Assembly (NCBI RefSeq): GCF_009727055.1
Contig: NC_052352.1
Coordinates: 24,780,327-24,844,326, forward strand
Source of the DNA: Benincasa hispida
Taxonomy: Eukaryota; Streptophyta; Magnoliopsida; Cucurbitales; Cucurbitaceae
Direction of reading: 5' to 3'
DNA: 64,000 nucleotides
Below are positions 42,815 to 54,165 of the stretch, piece by piece (the first letter of the stretch is position 1; each line of letters begins with the position of its first letter). The position numbers were made by a program, and so were the translations under genes. The notes under the pieces were generated by a model. That model was not told the origin of the DNA. It did no database searches and was given only the letters and a program-made list of their open reading frames with translations.

Positions 42815-43354
42815 TGATAACCTGTAGAAATACAAGTTATTTATACTGCCTTATTCAGATATTGTGGCCAAAAGAGAGAAAATATGCGTTGATTTTATGA
42901 AAATTAGCTAAGAAATACAATAATTATAAATTATCACAAATATACCTACTAGCATCATTAAGATGGTAGAAGAGGATATTTCTACTCTGTTTTGTAGGAA
43001 ACCAAGTCACCGCTTGCAATCAAGGCTCAACGAGAAACTGAACAATGCATCTCTGTCATATTGCACCCGTCAATCAATCATGAAGAGACGATTAATGCAA
43101 TGACGACGCAATGCGACAGTCAATCCAGAGCTGAATTTCAACCGCATGCGGTAATAAAAACAACACCGCATGTGAGCACATGATCGAAAGATGCAAATGA
43201 GTAACGCAAAGGCGGAGGATTACGACACATGTACAACTAACTGTTGTGCAGATTTGACGGTCTGATTGCATAACAGAAGGAATATTTATTCCTCCATCTT
43301 TGGAATTTCCATAACATAAGTGGGGTCCACAAACCAAAAGTCAAAGCTTTTCAC

Positions 43355-43364
43355 CTATAAATAC
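43355..43364 (+). promoter_or_regulatory. TATA box of G4 3' LTR
   Basis: CTATAAATAC after TTTTCAC, matching the context at 8768. Confidence 0.6.
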
Positions 43365-43885
43365 CCCCATAGAATTCAGAGAAGAGATACTTGATATGGG
43401 TTAATTGATACGAGGCTATTAAGAGAGAGCTGATCTGAGTGCTGATCGAAGAAAATCTGGGCAGGGAAGAGACAAGGCCGAGAGGTGAGTCTCAGTGCAA
43501 TTCTGTCAAATCCCTACCGAGAAGGTCTGTAGTTAGATTCCATCTACCGATTTAGCAAGCCTGAGAAGGAAGCTCATCCATCCATTCACTCCATCGACAT
43601 CGGCAAGCAATTTTCCATTCTAGATCTATGCCAAGACGTCGACGCTTATTTGTATTTGTTTCTAACTCTCCTTCATCAATTGTATTCCATTGTCTTAATC
43701 TTTTCATTCGACGCTAAATAGTATTATTGATGTCTTGATCATTTCCATTTCCACTTCTTTGTCTATTTCCATTCCTCCCTAAATCATTTTCTCTATGATG
43801 TTTTCTTAATCCCTTGGTGATTAATATGAATTAAACAAGTAACTTAATCTGTGCTAAAGAATTAAAGATGTTTAGCTAAAGCATA

Positions 43886-43998
43886 CTAGATGGCATCTTC
43901 ACCTGTGAGAGCAGAAATGAAGATGCCATTCTAACCTTCTCTCGATAGATTAGAATGGCATCTTCACTTCTGCTCTTACAGGTGAAGATGTCGTCTAG
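43886..43998. repeat. 49 bp inverted repeat, 15 bp loop
   Basis: The left arm (43886-43934) begins CTAGATGGCATCTTCACCTG and the right arm (43950-43998) ends CAGGTGAAGATGTCGTCTAG. The arms pair with few mismatches. The right arm resembles the minus-strand LTR form at 13740-13790. Confidence 0.9.
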
Positions 43999-45929
43999 CC
44001 GAAACGTCCAAGCAATCATTCACTAAAGTCTCACTCTCTCCAAACGAACTGATGCTCTCGCTCTTGCCGGAACGTCCAAGAAATCATTCACCAAAACACC
44101 GGTCGTCTACTCACGAACGACCTCCACATGAACAGAAGAATGGGGATGACACCATCACTTAGAATCCTCAGTATTTTCGATGTGAGAATCCAAAGAGTGA
44201 CCTCCGTTGGAATTTGGTAGAGGGGAGGAGGATATGAAGATCGTATACAATGACCAAGCAAGTGGAAGAAAGACAGAGTCCATATAGACAATGCTTGATC
44301 ATTTAGAAGAATTTACATGATCGTGTAGTAAATAGGTTGTGATCGTATAGACGATCGTTTAGTAAATGCTCAGTGCTAGAGGATCGTTTAGTAAAACTTA
44401 GGCGATCGTTTAGAAAGATGCGTGCGTGTATACGATCGTGTATTAACTTTGAGCTATCGTATAGTCTCTCGGTTTGCTATGCGATGGGAAGTATACACTA
44501 TGCGTGAGAGAATTACTTAATATTTTGCAAAATGAAAACGATTTTCATTTTATTCTTCAGTTACAAAAATTGAATCAAACCTCCCACTAACGCATGGTTA
44601 CGGAGAAAACGGTGGGCACAATTATCCTTTAATTGTCAAATTAAAACAATAATTATAATCATATTATATTCATTAACCTATGGTTTATATCACATATATA
44701 CCATAGTGTTTTCTTCTCCACTAAATATAAATCATATTTATATCATTTTCCTCCAAATTAATGTATCTCATACATAAAGTCAATTATATCATATATAATT
44801 AACTAGTTCAATCATATCATATATAATCGAACTCCCTCTTGTCAATTTGAACATTTCAAACTGACCCAAAAACTGATTCTCAACTTGAATTCATTGAGCT
44901 ACCAAGGGGACCTTATGGATCTATGGCTCGAAGCTCCAATGGTATGTGAATAGCTGACTAAACACTTTAGCCACGAGATCCACCATCCGTTAACTGCCAG
45001 ACATTCCACTAAAGACCAACAACTGAACTCTTCTTACCACAAATATATTTCTGTGTCCATCGAATATAATCAATCAACAGTACGATAACCCTTCACAGGT
45101 GCTCGTAAGTACAGTTGGGCCAATTTACCATCTTAAGTACCACTGATCCCTCTAATTAATAATACAACATAGTCCTACTATGTGTGGACACCACTTGAGC
45201 CATGAGAAGGTGTGTGGCACCACATCGTTCAAGCCACTGGATCAGCCCTTAAGGGAGCATTCTATCTACTTACCCCTAGGGAAGGAGTGAATTCCATCTT
45301 GTGTAGCTGAGTTCCCAGCTCCCAAATCAAATGAATCCCCAAATTGGTAGGTTTGAGTCAGCAATCAGGCCACTCGCACCCATCCAAATCAAAGGACCAC
45401 CTTCAAAGGTAGGAATTCCTAACTTACTCAGGATTAAGTTCATGTTACCTATGTTCTTCCTAATGAAGTGAAGTCTTTGTCATGAATGGCATTATATAAC
45501 GAGACGTTAACACTTCGTGGTCAGGTTTTATACAAACTCTTTGTATATAAATGTCATCGCTTGCATGTCCCTACATGTACAATCAGGATCAGACCATTTG
45601 TAGCAAGTCACAACACTTGTAAATATTCTACAAAGTGGGTCGCATCCGTAGCGTTATCAGGATAAGGTTTCCCTCCTATATCTATATACAACAGACCATT
45701 TTGGTTATCACTTAAGACATGATCCATTTGTATGTCTCCACATACATGATTCAGTTACATAATGACAACCACGGATTTTAGTTTATTGGTTTGTGGTAAA
45801 GAAAATAAAAAATCCAATGTTCAAAGACAATAAGTGACAAAAATATCATATATTATACATCACAAAAGTTTTTTCAAAACTGTGTTTACAAACTATAGGA
45901 CACGAGAGTTTAGGGCATCATCCCCAACA
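43999..45929 (-). mobile_element. copia LTR-B, minus strand, left end uncertain
   Basis: The right end, read on the minus strand, starts TGTTGGGGATGATGCCCTAAA. The middle (44880-45780) is a diverged relative of LTR-A, sharing blocks such as TGAGCTACCAAGGGGACCTTATGG, TCCATCGAATATAA, CCTTCACAGGT and GAGTTCCCAGCT in the same order. No primer site or coding region is present, so it is a solo or trimmed LTR. 44320-44480 holds several GATCGTTTAGTAAA-like repeats, and 44005-44095 has a duplicated AACGTCCAAG..ATCATTCAC. No gene is seen. Confidence 0.7.
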
Positions 45930-46749
45930 TAACAATCTTATCTTTTATGTGCGCAAGCCTTAACTCAACTCTCTTTTTCAAAATTTTTGACTAGTTTGTT
46001 TTCACTTTTCTTAAAGTGCAATGAGAACATTGCCACTCTCAAAACTTTGGGAGTGGGAAGGATCTAGGTAGATGCATTCAAATTTTGCTTTGCGTTTTCA
46101 TAAATTACTTCATCAAAAAAAAAAAAAATTGAAATAAACTTCACTATTAACACAAGGGAAAAACCCAACCTGATAAGATTTAAGTTGGGAAGGTACTTAC
46201 CCATAGTTGGATACTTCGCATGACATCTATGCAGCTAGGCCAAAACGTAAGTAGGTCCCTAGGATCAATGCAATTTAAATGTCATCAAATAAAGACAACT
46301 CCATTGTTTAGCAGGAATTAAAACTTAGTCGAGATAAGAGTTGAGTTGAACTTGGGACACAACCATAGCTAGATGCTCGCATGACACTCGTGAGGGCAAG
46401 CCGAAACGAAGGGTGTAACCAAGTCCAATGCATTGCCTACAATTTGAATAAGTAAAATGCAAAATATTCATAACTGCAAATGAATGCATTTCAGAACGAA
46501 AAAGGGATATGAAAGTATTTAAAATGAGGGAAATATTTTTGAGCTAAAGTTTGCTGGATTCAGGAATAAGAAAAGATTTCCTTAGAGAAGTGACCAGATT
46601 CAAAAGAAATAGGTGACTTGAAAAAGGATTGCAATTAGTTAAATGCACTCTGGGAATCTAGTCAGCACAATGTAAAGATGTAGGGTAAGTGTGAATTTTC
46701 TTAGTATAAGATATGCTTAAGGACAAGCATTATTCTAAATTTGGGGGTA
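45930..46749 (+). other. gypsy non-coding 3' region with polypurine tract
   Basis: This follows 7400-8217 of G1, with the paired repeats at 46206 and 46368 and TTTGGGGGTA just before the LTR. Its own coding region is missing, and its left flank is LTR-B. Confidence 0.65.
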
Positions 46750-48033
46750 TGATAACTTGTAGAAATACAAGTTATTGTAGCATTTTTCTTAGAATAATGA
46801 AGGAAGGAAAGAAGATTATGTGTTAATCATGCTTAGAATTCATGCTAAATATCAAACTTGTGCTAAAGTATCTTAAAAATACCTGCTGACCGCATATCAT
46901 GAGCATATTGTGCCAAAAGTATTTATTTTGTAGATGACCGTAGGAGACGCTGCATGCGTTGATCTTCCAATGAACAAACAGATGATCGCATGTCTCGAGA
47001 TCTCTGAAACTGTACCTGCAGATTTTCTGTCAAAGCTTCCAAAATGTTGACCATGGTTACAGTGTTGACATTCGCACCTATCAGACGATGATAACTTATC
47101 AAAGCGGAAATCCCAACAAGGAACAATGTGTGGCTCTATAAATAGAGTCTTGATGCCAAGAATGAGAGGGGTTCATTAGAAAATTTACAATCTAAAGGTT
47201 AGTGAATTATGAGAGAGAAATCCAACTCCATCATTCTCACCCCGATTCATTATTGGACTCTCACTAGAGCAAGAGTCTAAGAGGGCCTTCTTCATCTCGC
47301 TCAACCATATCAACATCAGCAACCTAGATATTCACCTATTGAGAGTAAGAAATTGCTACCAACTACCTCTTCAGCTTATTCTTTTATCAATTTGTGTTGT
47401 ACTTCATTATAATTTAAGAAATTATTCACCTACATTCAACAACTTACCTCTACCTTAATATTATTATGTCTTCATTCATAATAATATTAATCTTTGCTTT
47501 CATTTTAAACTTTGCCATGAGTCACTAATCTCAACAGGGTAAGGGGTAAGCTTGATATCTTGAGCTAAGTAGAATATGAGGAAGTTATCCTCTCTGCTTA
47601 ATGCATAGTCATTTAAATGTTGGCCTATGACACTCATAGAGACAAGTAGCTATAACTAGCCTTCTGAGAAGGAAAGCGATTGTGGAACTTATTAAGTAAA
47701 GCAATAAGTATTTTTAGAGATAAAAACAACCTTATGTTCATAGCAACTTCATTCACACATCATAGAGATATGATAAGTGTGGCTGGCCACCAAAAGGTAT
47801 GTGATAATTGGAAGTTGTGAGCCAAGATAAGTTCCTGCAATAATGCTGGGTGATGTGGTATTAATCTTCTCCCCTACCCTGACTTCTCCATAAATTTTAC
47901 CTTCACATTAAGACTGTTGTTTTCAATAATCTCTCTTTACAATTATCTCTCACGAGCATCTCTGTCAGTTTAAAACTAAGTCCATCACATGTTTTTTACC
48001 TCATTCTTATAAATCTGTAATTCTGCCGCATAC
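46750..48033 (+). mobile_element. gypsy family D LTR, part 1 (split by solo LTR)
   Basis: It starts TGATAACTTGTAGAAATACAAG after a polypurine tract. TATA is at 47136. It is interrupted at 48033 by the solo LTR and resumes at 49698. The ORF at 46923-47126 (minus) is not supported. Confidence 0.8.
47136..47145 (+). promoter_or_regulatory. TATA box of gypsy LTR
   Basis: CTATAAATAG in the mid part of the LTR. Confidence 0.6.
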
Positions 48034-49692
48034 TGATGCGTGTTGTTATGCGATGAAATAATGGAGTAGAATGCGGTGGTGGAATATGCGTTGTGCAAAC
48101 AATTTTTCTTAGTAAGACCCAAGTATAAATCCTACTGAGTTACCTGGTAAGCCTAGGTTCGAACACAGGGACTAAAGAAAACAATATGCGATGGTAATTT
48201 TCGATCACTTTGCAGTAACAATTAAATGAATGGTTTGGTTGATTTGTTGTTTAAGGTATAAAAAGAATACGGTGAATTTGAGAAAAGAGTAATTATGTGA
48301 CAGATACACTGAATGTGCAATGGAACGGGTTGACGCTATGTGATCACGCTACACTCATGTGACAGCAAATCATTTTCCAATGCAAATGCGATGGCTCCTA
48401 ATTTTAGGATGCATGCGATGAATTCGATAATTTCTATAGAGATTATTCCTAAGTCTCTATTTCTTGCCTATGTGATGATGCAAGATGCACACAAGGACAA
48501 GGTGACCACATATAATCATAACCTATCTTTAGGGTGCATGCAATGCGTTAATAGAAAACAGAGCTTATTCCTAAGCTTCTTTCTCTTGATTATGTGGTTC
48601 TAATCCGACTCTCCCGAGCCTAAATTATAATCTGACTTTTCCAAGCCTAGATTTCATCCTTAGACTACCCTCCTGAGTATCTCTAATGGACGAATGACAC
48701 ATACATAATACAAGATAATCGCATAGAATGAAGATCCCAAGTTATGCTAGCTAAGTGTTTCTCAACCCATTCGACAGATTTAGCTACTCATGTGTAATGT
48801 ACAGAGAGTGAACAGATATGAAGATGTAATTTCCATTTCCTTAAATAGGTTCAGAGTACAAAATGATAATGAAAAACAAGGGTAGAGAGCCTGGAAGCAA
48901 TTCCTTGCTTCCCAAGGCTTTTACACTGTTATCTCTATTCTGCTCAAAAGATGTTCTTACTTCTACAAGAGTGGGCCCTCTCTCTAATTTTGATGCTCCC
49001 GACACTCTTCCGAGTTCACCGGAATGATCTTTCGGTGTAATCTCCCTTCACTCGCTTCCGCCTTCTAAGTAAAAAAAAAAAAAAACTATGAACAAGGCTA
49101 CTCCTATCTATATGGTAAATTATGTAAACTGAGCAAACTCCTTCACTAAAGGTGGCCTTTGGTATTTATAGAGCTTCAGGATGAAAGGCTTCTTCTCTCT
49201 TATGATTGCACTCATGGGATGGCATTAATTCTCTATCTGATGCGCCGAATATTTGTCACCGAAAAGTTGAGTGTACTTGCTACAATAGGTCGTTAACGGC
49301 TTGTCAACTTAATTCGGAATCGACCATCATCAGCTTTCTGTCCCATCGTGATTTATTAAGTTTTTCACCCAGATGCGCCCATCTTGATGCGCGGGCTCTA
49401 TGCGGCCACCTTCTTGAGCAAATATTCGCGAGCGCAAACGATCACATAGCCTTGCAGTCGCAATCTCTTAATGCGCTCGGATGTTAATTTCTTTGGATCG
49501 CATTTCTGCCATGCGTCAATGCATTTCCTGCACAAAAATACATAAGTTAGCTATTTTAATGCGTTGGACGTATGCGATCGCAATGTTGTGAACTTAATGC
49601 TTTTTGACGCAGTATTGTATATTTTTACCATCGTAATCCTGCATTGTTTTATAACTTTGCACTGTAATAACATGCATTTCTTTCCGTTATCA
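48034..49692 (-). mobile_element. solo LTR of gypsy family C, with target duplication
   Basis: On the minus strand it starts TGATAACGGAAAGAAATGCA and ends AACACGCATCA, 1659 bp, matching the G4 5' LTR (34661-36250). It is flanked by a perfect 5 bp direct repeat CATAC at 48029-48033 and 49693-49697. No internal region remains. The ORFs 48340-48603 and 49206-49487 lie on its opposite strand and are not genes. Confidence 0.9.
49162..49171 (-). promoter_or_regulatory. TATA box of solo family C LTR
   Basis: The minus strand reads CTATAAATAC, aligned with the site at 35127. Confidence 0.6.
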
Positions 49693-49697
49693 CATAC

Positions 49698-49885
49698 TCA
49701 CAATTATCTATCTCGATTGGTTATAAAAATCCCTGTGTCCCTAAAAAACTTGTAATTAGGTTACACATAGCTTGAGAACGAGAAAAATTATGATCGACAC
49801 ATACTCACTACACTTAGATGCAGAATGCTAATAATGCAAATACACCTTAGTGTAGACTAAAATCAACGCATATTTTTAGTGCAAC
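49698..49885 (+). mobile_element. gypsy family D LTR, part 2
   Basis: The continuation of 46750-48033 beyond the solo LTR, with AATCCCTGTGTC and AACGCATATTT as in 9860-9990. It ends where copia gag sequence begins, so its true end and primer site are lost. The boundary is approximate. Confidence 0.55.
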
Positions 49886-50968
49886 AATTTGTTCGTAGCA
49901 TAGTTCCCAAAACTTATAGCATAATTTTATAACATAGCTTTCAATATCCTATAAACAGCCAAATTTTGTCCAAAATCTCCCCTTGGATGCATCTACTATA
50001 TGTCCAATGTACCATGCTACGACTTACTACGCTATTACCTATTTCTTCTACTGCACCATGCGTTAAACTCATCCAAGATTCTCCATCCTCTCCTATTCTA
50101 TGAATCCAACTCTTCTTCTCATAACATAATTTGGACATTAGCCAAATTTTTTACTCCAAACTACTATGCCTTCAACAATTAGAAATTTTTCTTCTTCCCA
50201 AGACATAGTTGTAGGTACTTAGTTAAAATTTTTCCCTTTCAAAATTTGAACTCTAAGCTCTTCTCTCCACCTAAGGAATCATGTGAAGGATCGAATGTTA
50301 CAGTCCACATCTTCTTCCACCTGATCTCCCTTTAGAAGAGGTTTGCATATGAAAAGCTTCTTCTAAAGGAGTAAAATCAAATCACTTCAACTTGAGCTCA
50401 TGGGATTGAAGAGATTCCATTAAGCTATTGATGAAGAGAATTGATAAATCTTTGGATTCTTCAATTGCAACAACAATATGCTCATACCTTTATGTCATGC
50501 TTCTAAGGATCTTTTCAACTACTCTTTAATCTTTAATTGTTTCTCTATTTGATCTCAATTGACTAACAATTAAGAGAACACGGTTGAAAAATTCTTCAGT
50601 AGTTTCAACATCCCTCATTTAAATGGTATCAAATTCAGCTCGAAGTGTCTGTAATCATACCAATTTTATTTTTTCTTCTCCTTTGTACAAATTCTGCAAT
50701 GCATCCCATGCCGATTTAGAAGTCAAGACTCCTGCCTTTCAAAAATATTTTTATCTAGATCTTGGTAGATAAAAAGTAATGTCTTTTTATCATTTTTTTT
50801 TTCTATCATCTCTCAACTCATTGAGTTCTTGTTGTGAAAGACAATTCTCCCTTTCAAGCTTCAAATATCTTCTATCAACAATATCCCAAAGATCTTGAGA
50901 TCTATAAAGAACCTTCATTTGTTGACTCAACCGTCTATAATTTCTTCCCTCAAAACGAGGAAGTTAAG
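49886..50968 (-). pseudogene. copia gag, minus strand, broken
   Basis: Directly inside the primer site the minus strand reads LPRFEGRNYRRLSQQMKV, then DLWDIVDRRY and LSQQELNELRDDR, as in DUF4219/UBN2 type copia gag proteins. It continues with SAWDALQNLYKGEEK, TLRAEFDTI and RVVEKILRSMT, AIEESKDLS, with stops between. Near 50130 a nucleocapsid segment SKFGHVQNYCYEKK has kept the Gly-His and the last Cys but not the first Cys. The rest of the element (protease, integrase, RT, 3' LTR) is absent. The ORF 49941-50138 is the only open part. Confidence 0.75.
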
Positions 50969-50980
50969 GCTCTGATACCA
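50969..50980 (-). promoter_or_regulatory. initiator tRNA-Met primer binding site
   Basis: The minus strand reads TGGTATCAGAGC, the exact copia consensus, 6 bases inside the LTR end. Confidence 0.9.
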
Positions 50981-50986
50981 CTTTGT

Positions 50987-51355
50987 TGTAAGCGTTGACG
51001 AGTCCACACTAAAATTCACTCTAAATCACACAAACTTTGAAGAGAAGAAACTTGTTCTCAAAACTCAAGAACATACAAGAGAAGAATATTGTTCTCTTGA
51101 AATTCAATTTTCTATATTGATTTGATTGTCTTCCTTCAGTTAATTACAAAAGAAGGAAATGAACCCTTTATATAGTACTCAAGAGATGTTTCCTAAAAAA
51201 CACAAAATAAATGAATTACATGTATAAATATCATTCATGTACTTGAACAATTATATGTATCTAGAAGTGCATGTATCTAGAAATTAGAAATTCATGTATT
51301 TGAAAATTTGTCTAGAAATGTATTATCTATTATGTATCTAGCTTAATTTCTAACA
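50987..51355 (-). mobile_element. 5' LTR of the 49886-51355 copia remnant
   Basis: On the minus strand it starts TGTTAGAAATTAAGCTAGATA and ends ..AACGCTTACA, about 369 bp. It has CTATATAAAGGG (about 51165-51176) as a likely TATA box and is followed by the exact Met primer site. Confidence 0.85.
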
Positions 51356-51518
51356 AAGGAGCAAGACAGTAATGTTTTTCTTTTTATTATAAGGTAAGAG
51401 AATACTTGTATTATAAAAGGTATGAGAGGAATATACAGATTACAAGAAGGCTTTCTAATTTAGAGCTGCATATACTCAATAAAGTTAAAAAGAAGAAACT
51501 AACAAGGAAGACATTAAA

Positions 51519-52508
51519 TTAGTGAAGAATAGAAAAAAAGGTTTGAAGGAAAGTGAGGATAATGAGAAAGATGGCAGCAAAGAAGGAGATATAAGACCAT
51601 GGAGTATTGAAATAGTCACATTTGACTGTAGCTATGGAACGAGGCCACCATTTCCTGCAGTTAGCATGTAAGTTTTTACTAATACGATTGTAGTAAGAAG
51701 ATGGATTTGGATTATATTTACATAAATTGTTGAACAATTTTGAAGCTTCTTCACGGCTGCCACCGATAAAGTTGATCATAATTCTTTCCCTCAAAAGTAA
51801 GTCCACATCCTCCTTTGAGCTTATTAAACCATTCAAGAAGGAAAGATTATGAAGTACATACTTCTCATTATTCTCCTCTACATAGGAATGTTGAAATGCC
51901 AGCAAATTTCTCATACAGCTTTCGAAGTCGTCGTGAATTTTGAAAGGTGGAATTTCTAAAACCCCATTTTTGAAGCTTATGTCCAATAAACACCTGCCTC
52001 ATAGAGTTGAGTCACAGTGGGAGGAAAAATAAGGTTACCTTTTTACTCCTCCTTGTTTTCACGGTACTCTTTAGATGTATCGCTTGTGGGAACGTCGAAA
52101 AAACGTAACAAATGGAGTAAATGGTTGACATTTTGTGGTAAAACATCACAAGGAAGCTTATAGTTTTGTCCTATCAACCTACCTTTATTGGAAACAAGCT
52201 TTACCATAAGTTCTGTAATGGGGATGCAATCTAGTATTGGAACGTGGTCAAATAGAGCTTGAACAACAAAGAAAGGAAGTTGATTCTCCAACATGGTTAG
52301 GTCACGGTATACATCAAGCCACATAGCGCTAAAGGACTTATTAAAGTTGTTTGGATTATGAGTTTGATCATCACAACAAGGCTGGGATTTGGTATGAATT
52401 CTTGTTAAAAACTCCACTATCAAACAGCCATCAAGGATCATCATAATATGAGCAATTATGTGTTGGGCATAGCAACAACGGGCTTCTTTCTCCCGACCTT
52501 TAGCCTTG
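51519..52508 (-). pseudogene. DUF247 (UPF0481-type) gene, C-terminal two thirds
   Basis: A plant-specific protein family of unknown biochemical function. Proteins of this kind usually end in one transmembrane helix. Reading downwards from the copia insertion: KAKGREKEARCCYAQHII, then MMILDGCLIVEFL, MWLDVYRDLTMLENQLPFFV and VLPQNVNHLLHLLRFF. An in-frame stop follows at about 52043. The TQLYEAG block meets CLLDISFKNGVLEIPPFKI with a deletion that shifts the frame (about 51985), and the last part (51986-51519) has NLLAFQHSY, LLRERIMINFIGGS, YFNTPWSYISFFAAIFLIIL and a hydrophobic C-terminus. With the N-terminal piece at 58130-58415, this is one gene split by copia 2. Stop, frameshift and insertion make it a pseudogene. 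Confidence 0.85.
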
Positions 52509-52513
52509 GTTAT

Positions 52514-53258
52514 TGAAGATTATAAGCTCATACATTCAACATTCAAGAACTATTTCACATTTCTTTAATTTTTACAGTTAATTATTGTAACTACTTATAT
52601 TCATTTACAAATTTTGTAGATACAGCATGCATAGCTTCAAGAAGAACTTGAAAAAAATCTGTAAAAGAAAAGAATCTGTGACTTAGCTCTTAATAAAACT
52701 CTCTCCTTCCCATGGAATAGGCTTCAATAGCCGAACCACGTATATCGTTGTCATTTTCCTTCCCTTTCTTCTCATCGTCTACAAGATTAAATGATCGTTT
52801 ACCATTTTCTTCTTCCATCGTCTACACGATTTCATGTTCGTTTACCTTTTCCTTCTACCATCGTCTACACGATTGCATGATTCTTCCATCGTATACTCAA
52901 AGCAATCGCATAGATCAAACAAGAAGACATTAGGGTTAGAAGAAAGTGTAAAGAACTTAAAAGGCAGAGAACGAGAGAATCAGAGAGAAAAAGAGAGAGA
53001 ACGAAAATTAATTAAGCATTAATCACCAATCAGAAAGAAAGTGTTTTCTTTTATTTTTCATCAGACAAAGAGCAGTGGTTCAAACCACGTGTAAGGCATC
53101 AGCTGAAAAATCGTGGGCACTTAATAGCCAAGTTTTTTACCAACCAAAGTATTTTTGGGGCAAAAGAACTAGGCTCACATTTGGATCAGCAAAGAAAGGT
53201 CTCATAAACATTTCATCCTCTGGGCTGAATTCATCAAATATACAGAAGAGGCCCAACA
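52514..53258 (+). mobile_element. 5' LTR of copia 2 (745 bp), TATA box deleted
   Basis: It starts TGAAGATTATAAGCTCATA and ends GAGGCCCAACA. Compared with the 3' LTR it lacks about 22 bp at about 52600, including the TATA segment. ORFs 52748-53022 and 53075-53341 are LTR readings. Confidence 0.9.
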
Positions 53259-53261
53259 AAT

Positions 53262-53273
53262 TGGTATCAGAGC
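53262..53273 (+). promoter_or_regulatory. initiator tRNA-Met primer binding site (copia 2)
   Basis: TGGTATCAGAGC, exact consensus, 3 bases after the LTR end. Confidence 0.95.
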
Positions 53274-53331
53274 AAAAGACTTACAAGATCTCAATTCTTG
53301 GAGAATCAAGACACCAGTTTTTAATAAAAAA

Positions 53332-54165
53332 ATGTCAGTAACAAGGTTTGAGGTGGAGAAATTCAATGGCAAAGGAGACTTCGGACTGTGGAAGGCCAAG
53401 ATCAAGGCGATTCTCAGCCAGCAGAAAACCTACAGAGCCCTCCTTAATCCATCAACACTCCCTGCTACTATGACAGCTCAAGAAAAGGAAGACTGGGAGC
53501 TGGCAGCCTATGGTACATTGGTTCTTAATCTTAGTGACAATGTTCTTACACAATTTTTAGATCAAGAAACTGCATATAGGATATGGACTAAGCTAGAAGA
53601 GTTATATGCTACTAAAGATCTTCCTAGCAAAATGTATCTTAGGGAGAAATTCTTCACATTTAAAATGTATTCATCTAAAACATTAATTGATAACTTAGAT
53701 GAGTTTAAGAAACTAGTTGCTGAATTTAAAACACTAGTAGAAAACCTTGGTGATGAAAATGAGGCCTATGTGCTTCTAAACTCCTTGCCTGAACCTTATA
53801 AAGAAATAAAAAATGCTCTAAGTATGGAAGGGATGGTATAAGCACATACACTATAATCTCAGCCCTAAGAACTAGAGAGCTTGAGCTACAGATTGATGGG
53901 AAGGATAAACCTAGTGGTGAAGGTCTATTTGTAAAAGGAAACTTCAAACAAAACCATTCAAAAGACAAAAAACCTCACAACTGAGAAGAAAATAAATCAA
54001 AACAGAAAATAAAATGCAAGTACCGTAAGAAAAAGGGACATCGAATTAAGAACTATTTTATCTTAAAGAGAAAGAACCAAGAGAAAAAAAAAAGATTCAA
54101 AAGGAAAAAAGCCCGAAGGATCTATTGTAGAAGGTTCCTTCATCTACTCAAATGCTTTAGCCTCA
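53332..54165 (+). pseudogene. copia 2 gag
   Basis: The ATG at 53332, 58 bases after the primer site, opens MSVTRFEVEKFNGKGDFGLW. 169 codons are open, with the UBN2-type capsid helices (AYRIWTKLEELYATKDLPSK, FKMYSSKTLIDNLDEF, LLNSLPEPYKEIKNAL). The TAA at about 53839 coincides with a frame change; the next frame reads ISALRTRELELQ and then reaches the nucleocapsid zinc knuckle at about 54015-54060. That reads CKYRKKKGHRIKNYF, so the second and fourth ligands of the CCHC motif are Arg and Tyr. Packaging function would be lost even without the stops. 54065-54165 is a Lys-rich link to protease. Confidence 0.85.

Larger units (their letters stand above)
42815..43998 (+). mobile_element. 3' LTR of family D type (G4), truncated with fold-back end
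   Basis: It starts TGATAACCTGTAGAAATACAAG and follows 8218-9360 with substitutions. TATA is at 43355. At about 43934 it turns back on itself: 43950-43998 is the reverse complement of 43886-43934. The U5 part is missing. This LTR belongs to a different subfamily from the 5' LTR of G4 (family C), so G4 is a composite. Confidence 0.75.

Noticed and set aside
44320..44480. Cluster of GATCGTTTAGTAAA-like repeats as a possible regulator-bound array
   Set aside because: Spacing is irregular and the copies lie inside a decayed LTR. No partner gene is nearby.
48340..49487. Plus ORFs of 87 and 93 aa as small genes
   Set aside because: They lie on the antisense strand of the solo LTR and are not matched by open frames in the sister LTR at 34661-36250.
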